Below are positions 33,211 to 43,603 of a stretch of 64,000 nt of DNA, piece by piece (the stretch's first letter is position 1; the number at the start of each line of letters is the position of its first letter). The notes beneath the pieces are model-generated. The model worked only from the letters and a program-made list of their open reading frames with translations, had not been told where the DNA came from and did not search any database. Both the position numbers and the translations under genes were made by a program. The stretch lies in assembly GCA_032464575.1 (NCBI GenBank), contig JAWDKM010000002.1:496001-560000 (forward strand). Reading direction: 5' to 3'. Source of the DNA: Pontivivens sp032464575 (GTDB taxonomy: Bacteria > Pseudomonadota > Alphaproteobacteria > Rhodobacterales > Rhodobacteraceae).

Positions 33211-34614
33211 ATGACACCGCCCCGCTATCCCCGCGACCTGCATGGCCATGGCGGCGAGCCGCCCGAGGCCGACTGGCCCGACGGTGCGCGGGTCGCGGTG
33301 CAGATCGTCCTCAACTACGAGGAGGGGGGCGAGAACAACCTCCTGCACGGCGATCCGGCCTCCGAGGCATTCCTGTCGGAGATCGTGGGCGCCGCGGCCT
33401 GGCCCGGCCAGCGGCACTGGAACATTGAGTCGATCTACGAGTACGGCGCGCGGGCGGGCTTCTGGCGGCTGCACCGTCTGCTCGGCGACCTGCCGATCAC
33501 CGTCTACGGGGTCGCAAGCGCGCTGGCCCGGTCCCCGGCCCAGGTGCGCGCCATGCAGGACGCGGGGTGGGAGATCGCGTCGCACGGGCTGAAATGGATC
33601 GAGTACAAGGATATGGGCGAGGGGGAGGAGGCCGCGCAGATGCGCGAGGCCATCCGCCTGCATGAGGAGGTGACCGGCGAGCGCCCCCTAGGCTGGTACA
33701 CCGGCCGCTGCTCCATGAACACGGTGCGGCTCGCAGCGGACGAGGGCGGGTTCGCCTACGTGGCCGACAGCTATTCCGACGACCTGCCCTACTGGCAGGA
33801 GGCCGGCGACGCGGTACAGCTGATGGTGCCCTACACGCTCGACGCCAACGACATGAGGTTCGCGACGCCGCAGGGCTTCAACTCGGGCGACCAGTTCCAT
33901 GCCTACCTGAAGGACAGCTTCGACTGCCTCTACCGCGAGGGCGGGCGGATGATGAGCATCGGGCTCCACTGTCGCCTCGCGGGCCGCCCGGGGCGGGCGG
34001 AGGCGCTGCGGCGCTTCATCGAGTATGCGCAGGGTCACGAGGGCGTCTGGTTCGCCCGCCGCATCGACATCGCACGGCACTGGGCGGAGCGCCACCCCTA
34101 CGTGAAGCGGCTGCGGCCAAGCCGGATGGGGCGCGACGCCTTTGTCTCGGCCTTCGGCGGGATCTTCGAGCACTCGGCCTGGATCGCCGAGCGCGCCTAC
34201 ACGATGGAGCTGGGCCCGGCGCATGACTCGGCGGTGGGCCTGCACTCAGTGCTGGCGCGGGTGTTCCGGTCCTCGGGTCAGAAACGGCAGCTCGGCGTGC
34301 TGAACGCTCACCCGGACCTCGCCGGAAAGCTCGCGTTAGCGGAGCGGCTGACGGCAGAAAGCACGGCGGAGCAGTCGAGCGCAGGGTTGGACGCGCTGAC
34401 GGACGAAGAGCGGGAGGCATTTACCAAGCTGAACGCCGAATACACCGAGAAGCACAGCTTCCCTTTCATCATCGCCGTGCGGGATCACGACAAGGCGGGG
34501 ATACTGGAGGCGTTCAACCGCCGGATCGGAAACGACCGGGAAACAGAATTCGCTGAAGCTTGCCGGCAGGTCGAGCGGATCGCGGAATTGCGCCTGGAAG
34601 CGCTGCTGCCGTGA
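33211..34614 (+). CDS. puuE: PuuE-UraD fusion: allantoinase plus OHCU decarboxylase
   Basis: A 467-aa fusion. Residues 1-~300 form a polysaccharide-deacetylase-like PuuE allantoinase (HGHGGEPPEADWPDGARVAV, VLNYEEGGENNLLHGD, GWYTGRCSMNT). Residues ~306-467 form a UraD domain (MGRDAFVSAFGGIFEHSAW, NAHPDLAGKLALAERLT near 365, SFPFIIAVRDHD). UraD makes S-allantoin from OHCU and PuuE opens it to allantoate, so the fusion joins consecutive steps although the order in the chain is reversed. AGGAG lies 7 bases before the ATG. Its stop overlaps the allA start (GTGA). Confidence 0.92.
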   Translation: MTPPRYPRDLHGHGGEPPEADWPDGARVAVQIVLNYEEGGENNLLHGDPASEAFLSEIVGAAAWPGQRHWNIESIYEYGARAGFWRLHRLLGDLPITVYGVASALARSPAQVRAMQDAGWEIASHGLKWIEYKDMGEGEEAAQMREAIRLHEEVTGERPLGWYTGRCSMNTVRLAADEGGFAYVADSYSDDLPYWQEAGDAVQLMVPYTLDANDMRFATPQGFNSGDQFHAYLKDSFDCLYREGGRMMSIGLHCRLAGRPGRAEALRRFIEYAQGHEGVWFARRIDIARHWAERHPYVKRLRPSRMGRDAFVSAFGGIFEHSAWIAERAYTMELGPAHDSAVGLHSVLARVFRSSGQKRQLGVLNAHPDLAGKLALAERLTAESTAEQSSAGLDALTDEEREAFTKLNAEYTEKHSFPFIIAVRDHDKAGILEAFNRRIGNDRETEFAEACRQVERIAELRLEALLP

Positions 34615-34627
34615 TCCGGATCACGGC
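34608..34627. promoter_or_regulatory. 20-bp perfect palindrome over the allA start codon
   Basis: The half-site GCCGTGATCC is followed at once by its exact complement, covering the last codons of puuE-uraD and the GTG of allA. As RNA it can fold as an 8-bp stem with a CCGG loop that hides the GUG, which would make allA translation depend on ribosomes arriving from upstream. As DNA it could be a protein site. Confidence 0.45.
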
Positions 34628-35093
34628 GGAACCTCTGAGGGTGCAGGCCTTCACGCCCTTCGGCGATGTGCTGGAGGTCATGGGAATGCCCGACAAGCTC
34701 ATCAACCAGGGGCTGTGCGGGCGGCACCACGACCGGGCCCGGCTCGAGTTCACCGACGGTCGGGCCGGGATCAGCCTGTTCGACGCCAAGCCGCGCACGC
34801 TGCCCTACCGGCTGGAGATGGTTGAGCGGCACCCGCACGGCTCGCAGGCTTTCGTGCCGATGACCGAGCATCCGTTTTTGGTGATCGTCGCGCCGGACGA
34901 AGGCGGCCGGCCCGGCGCACCGCAAGCGTTCCTGACGGCACCGGGGCAAGCGGTGAACTATCACCGCGGCACATGGCACGGGGTGCTGACGCCGCTGCAC
35001 GCGCCGGGGCTCTTCGCGGTGGTGGACCGGATCGGCGACGGGGCGAACCTGCAGGAGCACTGGTTCGAGACACCTTACGAAGTCGTTCTGTAG
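34611..35093 (+). CDS. allA: AllA, ureidoglycolate lyase
   Basis: A 160-aa cupin-like enzyme that splits ureidoglycolate into glyoxylate and urea. Family segments are FTPFGDVLEV at the N-terminus, MVERHPHGSQAFVPM, and GQAVNYHRGTWHGVLTPL, with the conserved His residues. It starts with GTG overlapping the puuE-uraD stop inside a palindrome. It ends the plus-strand purine unit and converges on the aldolase-like gene. Confidence 0.93.
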   Translation: MIRITAEPLRVQAFTPFGDVLEVMGMPDKLINQGLCGRHHDRARLEFTDGRAGISLFDAKPRTLPYRLEMVERHPHGSQAFVPMTEHPFLVIVAPDEGGRPGAPQAFLTAPGQAVNYHRGTWHGVLTPLHAPGLFAVVDRIGDGANLQEHWFETPYEVVL

Positions 35094-35101
35094 GGGCGGC
35101 A

Positions 35102-35148
35102 GGCCCCCGGATCGGGGCCGGGATAGTCATCGCCGTTCACGACTATCC
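35102..35148. terminator. paired hairpins between convergent allA and aldolase genes
   Basis: GGCCCC-N6-GGGGCC (35102-35119) is followed directly by GGATAGTC-N12-GACTATCC (35121-35148). Both stems are perfect and lie in the 63-bp gap between converging genes, so they can stop transcription from both sides. Neither has a long U-run. Confidence 0.6.
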
Positions 35149-35156
35149 TGCACCTC

Positions 35157-36242
35157 TCACCATACCTTTCCGCGCGCGGACACCGGCCACAGCGTCTCCA
35201 CCACGCCGCCGCGCACGCCGACATACCAGTCGTGCAGGTTGCAGGTCGGGTCGCAATGACCGGGGATCAGGCGTATCCGGTCGTTGATCGCGAGCCGTCC
35301 GGCGGGATCGTCGAGCGTGCCATGCTCATCCGAAGGGCCGATATAGGCGACGCCTTGGAGGCCGGAGACCACCGGCAACCCGCTCTCCATACTCATCGCC
35401 TTCAGCCCCGCATCGCAGACCGCGCGATGCGGGGCGCGGCTCATGACCCCGGCGAGCACGAAGAGCGCGTGGCGGAACGGTGAGACGCCATCGCCTCCGC
35501 GCGCCCGGTAGTCCGCGTCCATGAAGATGTAGGAGCCGCATTGCAGCTCAGTGTAGAGACCCGACGCGATTTCGTGCGCGTAGCTGCCGGTGCCGGCGCC
35601 CGTGACCTCCGGACACGCGATCCCCTCCGCGTCCAATCCGGCGAGCGCAGTCCGCACGCCATCCATCACCCGGGACATGGAAGCATCACGGTCCGGCATG
35701 TGCTGAGCGGCGCCCTGATAGGCCTGCAGACCGGCGAAGGTGAGACCCGGTGTCTCCACGATACGGCGGGCGATGGCCGCGGCGTCCTCCGGCGCGCAGC
35801 CGCAGCGGCCCTGGCCGACCTCGATCTCGACATGGACGTGGAGCGGCGCACCCGCGAGCTCCGCCACCGCCGCCGGGTCATCGACGCAGACGCCGATCCG
35901 GGCATGCTCTGCGAGCGCCTTCAGCCGGGCGATCTTGGCCGGGTCGCGGACCTCGTTGGTGACGAAGACGTCATTGATGCCACTCGCGACGAAGACCTCC
36001 GCCTCGCTCACCTTCTGGCAGCAGATGCCCCGCGCACCGCCGCGCTCGATCTGCGCTTTTGCAACATCCACCGACTTGTGGGTCTTGGCGTGGGGGCGCA
36101 GCGCGATGCCCGCCTCCTCCGTGATCCGGCGCATGGCAGTGAGGTTTGCCTCAAAGGCGTCGAGGTCGATCAGCAGCGCGGGCGTCTGCACCTCCGCCTC
36201 CGCCATCCCGATCTTGGCGGGTATATCGAGGCCGACGATCAT
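35157..36242 (-). CDS. DSD1-family PLP aldolase, 3-hydroxy-D-aspartate aldolase-like
   Basis: A 361-aa PLP enzyme of the D-threonine aldolase/D-serine dehydratase fold. The PLP lysine is probably Lys53 in HAKTHK; GAGTGSY binds phosphate; PGHCDPTCNLHDW gives the metal ligands. From memory it is strikingly close to BhcC of the beta-hydroxyaspartate cycle (QTPALLIDLDA, CCQKVSEAE, HDWYVGVRGG, WPVSARGK at the C-terminus). BhcC joins glyoxylate and glycine. Overlap with allE (ATGA) ties it to glyoxylate release from purines. D-threonine aldolase activity is the alternative. Confidence 0.85.
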   Translation of the reverse strand: MIVGLDIPAKIGMAEAEVQTPALLIDLDAFEANLTAMRRITEEAGIALRPHAKTHKSVDVAKAQIERGGARGICCQKVSEAEVFVASGINDVFVTNEVRDPAKIARLKALAEHARIGVCVDDPAAVAELAGAPLHVHVEIEVGQGRCGCAPEDAAAIARRIVETPGLTFAGLQAYQGAAQHMPDRDASMSRVMDGVRTALAGLDAEGIACPEVTGAGTGSYAHEIASGLYTELQCGSYIFMDADYRARGGDGVSPFRHALFVLAGVMSRAPHRAVCDAGLKAMSMESGLPVVSGLQGVAYIGPSDEHGTLDDPAGRLAINDRIRLIPGHCDPTCNLHDWYVGVRGGVVETLWPVSARGKVW

Positions 36243-37051
36243 AGCTTCATGTGCCGGTTGACGTCCTTGTAAAGCAGGTAGCGGAACGGCCCCGGCCCGC
36301 CCGCGTAACAGGCCTGCGGGCAGAAGGCGCGCAGCCACATGTAGTCCCCGGCCTCGACCTCCACCCAGTCGGTGTTGAGGCGGTAGACGGCCTTGCCTTC
36401 CAGCACGTAGAGGCCGTGCTCCATCACGTGGGTCTCGGCGAAGGGGATGACGGCGCCGGGCTGGAAGGTGACGACGTTGACGTGCATGTCGTGGCGGATG
36501 TCGGTCGGATCGACGAAGCGGGTGGTGGCCCAGCGCCCCTCGGTACCGGGCATGGCGATGGGCTCGACGGCGGCGTCGGAGGTGACGAAGGGCGCGGGGG
36601 TGTCGAGCCCCTCCACCGCCTCATAGGCCTTGCGGATCCAGTGGAAGGTGAGCGTTTCGGTGGCGCGCAGGCTCCAATCGGTGCCGGGCGGGATGTAGGC
36701 GTAGCTGCCCGCGGTCAGCGAATGCTCTTCGCCGGCCAGCACCAGCGTCCCCCGCCCGCCCACGATGAACAGCACCGACTGAGCGCGGTCATCGGTCTCG
36801 GGCCGGTCGGAGCCGCCGCCGGGGGCGACCTCGGCGAGGTAATGCGAGAACGTCTCGGCGAAGCCCGAAAGCGGGCGGGCGAGGACCCAGAACCGTGCGT
36901 CCTCCCAGAATGGCAGGTAGCTCGTGACGATATCGCGCTGTGTGCCGCGCGGGATGACGGCATAAGCGGTGGTGAAGGCCGCCCGACCCGTCAGAAGGTC
37001 CGTCTGAGGCGGATGCCCGCCGGGGGTGGAGAAATAGGTACGGTCGCTCAT
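36239..37051 (-). CDS. allE: AllE, (S)-ureidoglycine aminohydrolase
   Basis: A 270-aa bicupin that releases ammonia from ureidoglycine to give ureidoglycolate. Recognisable parts are TTAYAVIPRGTQRDIVTSYLP, SVLFIVGGRGTLVLAGEEH, SYAYIPPGTDWSLRA and the second cupin FAETHVMEHGLYVLEGKAVY with its metal ligands. I start at the ATG at 37051 behind GGGAGG. It precedes the aldolase with ATGA overlap. Its product is the AllA substrate, so it belongs to the purine cluster although it lies on the other strand. Confidence 0.92.
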   Translation of the reverse strand: MSDRTYFSTPGGHPPQTDLLTGRAAFTTAYAVIPRGTQRDIVTSYLPFWEDARFWVLARPLSGFAETFSHYLAEVAPGGGSDRPETDDRAQSVLFIVGGRGTLVLAGEEHSLTAGSYAYIPPGTDWSLRATETLTFHWIRKAYEAVEGLDTPAPFVTSDAAVEPIAMPGTEGRWATTRFVDPTDIRHDMHVNVVTFQPGAVIPFAETHVMEHGLYVLEGKAVYRLNTDWVEVEAGDYMWLRAFCPQACYAGGPGPFRYLLYKDVNRHMKL

Positions 37052-37157
37052 CGGTCCTCCCGTCTCGGCGCGATCAGACCGTATCGCGTGGCGAAGCGAA
37101 AGACGAAACTCGGCTTTCGGTTGGCCTGGGGGTTCAGGGGCGTCTAGGGTGCGGCGC

Positions 37158-37766
37158 ATGATGCCGACCGCCGACCATCCCTACGCCCTCGCCGACTGGC
37201 GTCTGCGCATCGCAACGCTCTATGCCGAAGTGCGCGGCATGGCCGCCGAGGCCGGGTGGCGCCACTGGCACGCCGTACGTTCGGCACTACTTCGCGACCA
37301 CCCGATGTCGCCGCTGCCCACAGGCAGGCGGCACGGCACCATCCCCGTACACGCCTACGATCCCGACCTGCGGTTCCATGTCGAGATCCGGCCTATCGGA
37401 GGCGCCTCCGTTTCCGTAGATCTGGGTGCCGACGGCCACCTTGCCTATCATCCGATGGCCGAGACCGTCGGCCTTGCCCGGTTGCTGGACCGCGAGCTGA
37501 CGCTCTTCTGGATCGAGGGATATGGCGGCGGGCTTTTCCTGCCCTTCCGCGATTCCACGAATGGCGACAGTACCTATGGCGGTGGTCGATATCTGGTGGA
37601 CGCGATCAAGGGAGCGGATCTGGGACGAGACCCCGACGGCCGCCTGATCCTCGATTTCAACTTCGCCTACCATCCCTCCTGCGCCCTCAACCCGGCCTAC
37701 ACCTGCCCGCTTTCACCGCCCGAGAACCGGCTGGACGTTCCCATGGCGGCCGGAGAGCGCCTTTGA
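37158..37766 (+). CDS. DUF1684 protein
   Basis: A 202-aa protein of the DUF1684 family. The diagnostic part is GGRYLVDAIKGADLG with DFNFAYHPSCALNPAYTCPL near the C-terminus. No enzymatic function is known to me; the conserved His and Cys suggest a catalytic or metal site. Start may be the ATG at 37158 or 37161; an upstream GTG at 37149 is also in frame. Its stop overlaps a TTG start of the deformylase gene, so the two are made together. Confidence 0.82.
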   Translation: MMPTADHPYALADWRLRIATLYAEVRGMAAEAGWRHWHAVRSALLRDHPMSPLPTGRRHGTIPVHAYDPDLRFHVEIRPIGGASVSVDLGADGHLAYHPMAETVGLARLLDRELTLFWIEGYGGGLFLPFRDSTNGDSTYGGGRYLVDAIKGADLGRDPDGRLILDFNFAYHPSCALNPAYTCPLSPPENRLDVPMAAGERL

Positions 37767-38263
37767 GAACGATCGTCGAAGTGCCTGACCCGATCCTGTT
37801 TCGGGTGGCCGCGCCCGTGACCCGGTTCGGTGATCCATGGCTCGATGCGCTGATCGCGGACATGGCGCGCATCCGGCTGGAGATGGGCGGTGCCGGGATC
37901 GCGGCGCCGCAGGTCGGAGAGAGCGTCCGGCTGTTCCTGCTCGACGCGCGGCGCGCGGACGGCTCGGTCGCCGAGCGTCACGCCGGGATCGAGCCGCTGG
38001 TGGTCGCCAATCCCCGGATCACCGGCCGGAGCGAACAGATCGAGCGGGCGGCAGAGGGTTGCCTGTCCATCCCCTCGACGTTGCAGCCCGATGGCCGGAT
38101 CGAGGTGTCCCGCGCGACCCACATCGACTGGACCGGACAATCGCCGTCGGGCGAACCTGTCTCCGGCGACCTGTCGGGCTTTGCCGCGCGGGCCTTCCAG
38201 CACGAGATGGATCATCTCGACGGTATCCTGATCACCGGCCAGCTGGGCCGTCGCGGAGCGTGA
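37763..38263 (+). CDS. def: additional peptide deformylase
   Basis: A 166-aa peptide deformylase with all three metal-site motifs: GAGIAAPQVG, EGCLS (Cys ligand) and QHEMDHLDG (HExxH). It removes the formyl group from N-terminal fMet. The only start matching the family N-terminus is a TTG that overlaps the DUF1684 stop (TTGA), so low initiation and coupling are expected. Rhodobacteraceae usually carry def next to fmt; this copy has no fmt beside it and is probably an extra paralogue. Confidence 0.87.
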   Translation: MRTIVEVPDPILFRVAAPVTRFGDPWLDALIADMARIRLEMGGAGIAAPQVGESVRLFLLDARRADGSVAERHAGIEPLVVANPRITGRSEQIERAAEGCLSIPSTLQPDGRIEVSRATHIDWTGQSPSGEPVSGDLSGFAARAFQHEMDHLDGILITGQLGRRGA

Positions 38264-38357
38264 CGGCCTGCGACCCGGCGCCGCCCACAGGGTGTCGGAC
38301 GCTTGATCCGCCCTCCTGCGGCGTTACCTCTCCGCGATGCCGGAACAGGACTGATGA

Positions 38358-39827
38358 ATGACGAAGACGACCCTTCTTGCCGGACCGATCCTGATCGCAC
38401 GGGAGGCGACGGACCAAGAGGTGTCCGTCCGCGTCGTCGTGATCGTCGAGGATGACGTTGCCTGCCCAACCATTTCGGTGGAGGGGGGCGACACGGTCGA
38501 ACCGCGGCTGCTCTACGAAGGGTTCGGCCGGCGCGCTCACGGTGCGGATCTCGTGCTGCCGGCCCGGGCGAACGCCGCCTATCTCGTAGGTGGTGAGCGG
38601 TATCCGGTGATGGCGGACCTTAGCGGCGACCTGCGGCTCGCCTACGTGTCCTGCAACGGCGAGGAGGACGAAAGCCCGGACTGGCCGCTGGAGACGCGCA
38701 ACGTCATGTGGCAGCGCCTGTGCGAAGATCATGACGCCGCGCCGTTCGCGCTTCTCATGCAGGGCGGCGATCAGATCTACGCGGACGACATCCTGTTTTC
38801 CCATCCCGAGATCGAGAAGTGGGAGGAGGCCGACCCTGACGACAAACACGGCTTCCAATGGACCGCCGAGATGGAGGAGACTGCCGAGCGGCACCTGCTG
38901 GAGCGCTACATCGAGCTCTACCGGCAGCCGACCATCGCTTACATGCTGGCCCGCGTGCCCTCCGTCATGATGTGGGACGACCACGACATCTTCGACGGCT
39001 GGGGCAGCCATCCCGCTCCGAAGCAGGAAAGCGCGGTGGGCCGCGGCCTGTTCGCGATCGCGCGGCGGATGTTCGACCTCTTCCAGCAGGGCCGTGGCGA
39101 GCCTCTGTCGCCCGAGGGGGCCGGTATCGCGTTCACCGCGCCGGGCTTCTCCGTCCTCGCGCCGGACCTGCGGACGCACCGCACGAAGGACACTGTGATG
39201 CGGGAGGCCGGCTGGCGCTGGTTCGAGGAGATGCTCGACCGCAACCGCGACGGCCGCCGATGCCTCATCATGTCGTCGGTTCCCGCGCTCGGCCCGCGGC
39301 TGAGCTGGGTGGAATTCGTCATCGACACCTTCTGGCCCGGCGTGAACAAGTACGAGGATGACCTGCGCGACCAGTGGCAGAGCCGCGCGCACCGAAAGGA
39401 GTGGCAGCGCTTCCTGCGCATCATAGCGACGGAGATGGAGGAACACGGCCAGCCCTGCACGCTCCTGTCCGGGGAGATCCACGTCGCGACGCGGGCAGAG
39501 ATGCGGTTGAAGGACGGGCAACAGCTGCACCAGCTCGTCTCCTCCGGCATCAGCCACAACGCGCCAGGCGGCGGGTACGCACGGATGCTGGGCACGCTCG
39601 CCTATTTCGGTGAAGACCCGCTGTCGGGCTACCCGATCTCGATCCACCCGCCTGCCGGGCAGAAGCATCGCTACGTCTCGCAGCGCAACTATCTGCGCCT
39701 CACTCGCGTCGACCGGCACTGGTCCGCCGACTGGGTGTTCGAGGAGGACGGCGTGTCCCGGACGCTCGACCTCGGCACCGATCCGGAGCCTGCCGGGCGG
39801 CCGCTGGCAGAGGCCGCGAACTCCTGA
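38358..39827 (+). CDS. PhoD-like alkaline phosphatase/phosphodiesterase family protein
   Basis: A 489-aa protein with the PhoD-like metallophosphatase fold: RLAYVSCNG, LLMQGGDQIYADD, SVMMWDDHDIFDGWG, and a late LLSGEIHVATRAEM. These supply the metal-binding Asp and His residues. An N-terminal beta-sandwich segment (1-~90) precedes the catalytic part. I see no signal peptide or Tat motif, which is unusual for PhoD, so it may act in the cytoplasm. Substrate unknown. It stands alone upstream of gyrB. Confidence 0.82.
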   Translation: MTKTTLLAGPILIAREATDQEVSVRVVVIVEDDVACPTISVEGGDTVEPRLLYEGFGRRAHGADLVLPARANAAYLVGGERYPVMADLSGDLRLAYVSCNGEEDESPDWPLETRNVMWQRLCEDHDAAPFALLMQGGDQIYADDILFSHPEIEKWEEADPDDKHGFQWTAEMEETAERHLLERYIELYRQPTIAYMLARVPSVMMWDDHDIFDGWGSHPAPKQESAVGRGLFAIARRMFDLFQQGRGEPLSPEGAGIAFTAPGFSVLAPDLRTHRTKDTVMREAGWRWFEEMLDRNRDGRRCLIMSSVPALGPRLSWVEFVIDTFWPGVNKYEDDLRDQWQSRAHRKEWQRFLRIIATEMEEHGQPCTLLSGEIHVATRAEMRLKDGQQLHQLVSSGISHNAPGGGYARMLGTLAYFGEDPLSGYPISIHPPAGQKHRYVSQRNYLRLTRVDRHWSADWVFEEDGVSRTLDLGTDPEPAGRPLAEAANS

Positions 39828-39857
39828 TCACGACGGTCTGAAATGGGCCTGCGCGAC

Positions 39858-39886
39858 GTGACATCCCCCCCGAGAATGGCTAGAAC
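39858..39886 (+). promoter_or_regulatory. probable promoter of gyrB
   Basis: GTGACA (39858-39863) and TAGAAC (39881-39886) with a 17-base spacer lie about 30 bases before the gyrB ATG. Five of six -35 and four of six -10 positions match the housekeeping consensus. An AAGGGA ribosome site follows at 39901-39906. Confidence 0.5.
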
Positions 39887-39914
39887 GGACCCTACAAGAT
39901 AAGGGAAATCCGAC

Positions 39915-42329
<2,415 letters not shown>

Positions 42330-42335
42330 GGTCGG

Positions 42336-42355
42336 GTCGGGGTTCGCGCCCCGAC
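42336..42355 (+). terminator. terminator after gyrB
   Basis: GTCGGGG-TTCGCG-CCCCGAC forms a perfect 7-bp hairpin, followed by TCATCTTTCC on the plus strand. It fills the 26-bp gap between gyrB and the convergent MFS gene. Confidence 0.7.
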
Positions 42356-43591
42356 TCATCTTTCCATCGCCCGGCCGAGCCAGGTGGCGATCAGAACAAG
42401 GACGGCAAGCAGAGCGATCGCCGCGATCCAGCCGACCGCCTCGAAGAGCTGGCCCACGACGAAGGCCCCCACGATCCCGCCGACATAGTAGAAGGCGAGG
42501 TAGACGCCGTTGGTCACCGCATGGTCGTGCCCGGGCATCCGCCCGATGTAAGCCGTTGCGATTGACTGGCCGAAGAACAGCCCCGCCCCGATCAACGTCA
42601 GCCCCGCGAGCACGGCGATCAGCATCGGTGTAGCGACCAGCCCCAGTCCCACCAGCGTGACGGCCATGGACGCGAGGAAGCTCCGCCGCGGGCCATAGCG
42701 GCGGAACGCGACCGCCGCGAGCGGGGTTGTCAGGATCGACGGTGCGAAGACCAGGTAGACGAAGCCGATCGCGATCTGCGGCAGGTCGAAGGGCGGAGCC
42801 GAGATGACGAAGTTCACATAGGTGAACACCGCGACGAAGACGAAGAGCACGATGAACCCGATCGCGAAGATGCCCAGCAAGGCGCGGTCGCGGGCAAGCG
42901 CCAGCATGGTCCCGATACCAGCACCACTACCCTGATCCTCCCGTGGTGGTGACGCTGCGCCGATGAAGCGGTAGGCAATGACGGCGCCGGCGAGGTTCAG
43001 GGCCGAGAAGGTAAAGAAGCTCTCCGACAGCCCGATATTGTCCGCCACGCCCGAGGCAAGCATCCGCCCCAGCAGGTTCGAGGCGACGTTGCCCGTGATG
43101 TAGGCGGCCATCGCCCCGCCGATGGCGCTGATATGGCACTCCTCCGACAGGTAGGTGAGCGTCAGCGCGAAGGCCGTCGACATGAACACGCCCTGCGCGA
43201 TCCGCAGCAGCGTGAAGGTCGTTAGATCCTCCGTGACTCCCAAGAGAGCCGTCGGCACCGAAAGGCAGGTGAGACAGATCCAAATCCCGCGCTTACGGTT
43301 GATCCGGCGGGAGAAGAGCGCCACCAGCAGGCTCGCTGCCGCCATGCCGATGGTGCTGGCGTTCACGGCAACGCCCATGGCGGCGGAGCTGACGCCATAG
43401 GCTTCGGTCAGGGTCGGCAGCAGCGCCTGCGAGCCAAAGAGATCGATCAGGGTCAGGAACGCCACCGTCGCGATGATGGCGCTGCGGCGCAGCACCGTCA
43501 TCCGGGTCTCGGGCGGCGCGTCCTCCAGCTCCGCGGCCATGCCCGTCATCGCAATGCGCAGATCGTCGGCCTCGGGTGAGGTCATGGCCAT
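42356..43591 (-). CDS. MFS transporter
   Basis: A 411-aa major facilitator protein with twelve predicted helices. The loop 2-3 motif appears as SLLVALFSRRINRKRGIWIC, and a long central loop divides the halves. Residues 1-~35 are a cytoplasmic tail (an internal ATG at 43585 could also be used). It resembles YnfM-like exporters with the DLFGSQALLPTLTEAYGVS opening. The substrate cannot be predicted. The cupin gene lies 12 bases upstream on the same strand, so the two may be co-transcribed. Confidence 0.85.
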   Translation of the reverse strand: MAMTSPEADDLRIAMTGMAAELEDAPPETRMTVLRRSAIIATVAFLTLIDLFGSQALLPTLTEAYGVSSAAMGVAVNASTIGMAAASLLVALFSRRINRKRGIWICLTCLSVPTALLGVTEDLTTFTLLRIAQGVFMSTAFALTLTYLSEECHISAIGGAMAAYITGNVASNLLGRMLASGVADNIGLSESFFTFSALNLAGAVIAYRFIGAASPPREDQGSGAGIGTMLALARDRALLGIFAIGFIVLFVFVAVFTYVNFVISAPPFDLPQIAIGFVYLVFAPSILTTPLAAVAFRRYGPRRSFLASMAVTLVGLGLVATPMLIAVLAGLTLIGAGLFFGQSIATAYIGRMPGHDHAVTNGVYLAFYYVGGIVGAFVVGQLFEAVGWIAAIALLAVLVLIATWLGRAMER

Positions 43592-43603
43592 CGGAGCGTC
43601 CCC

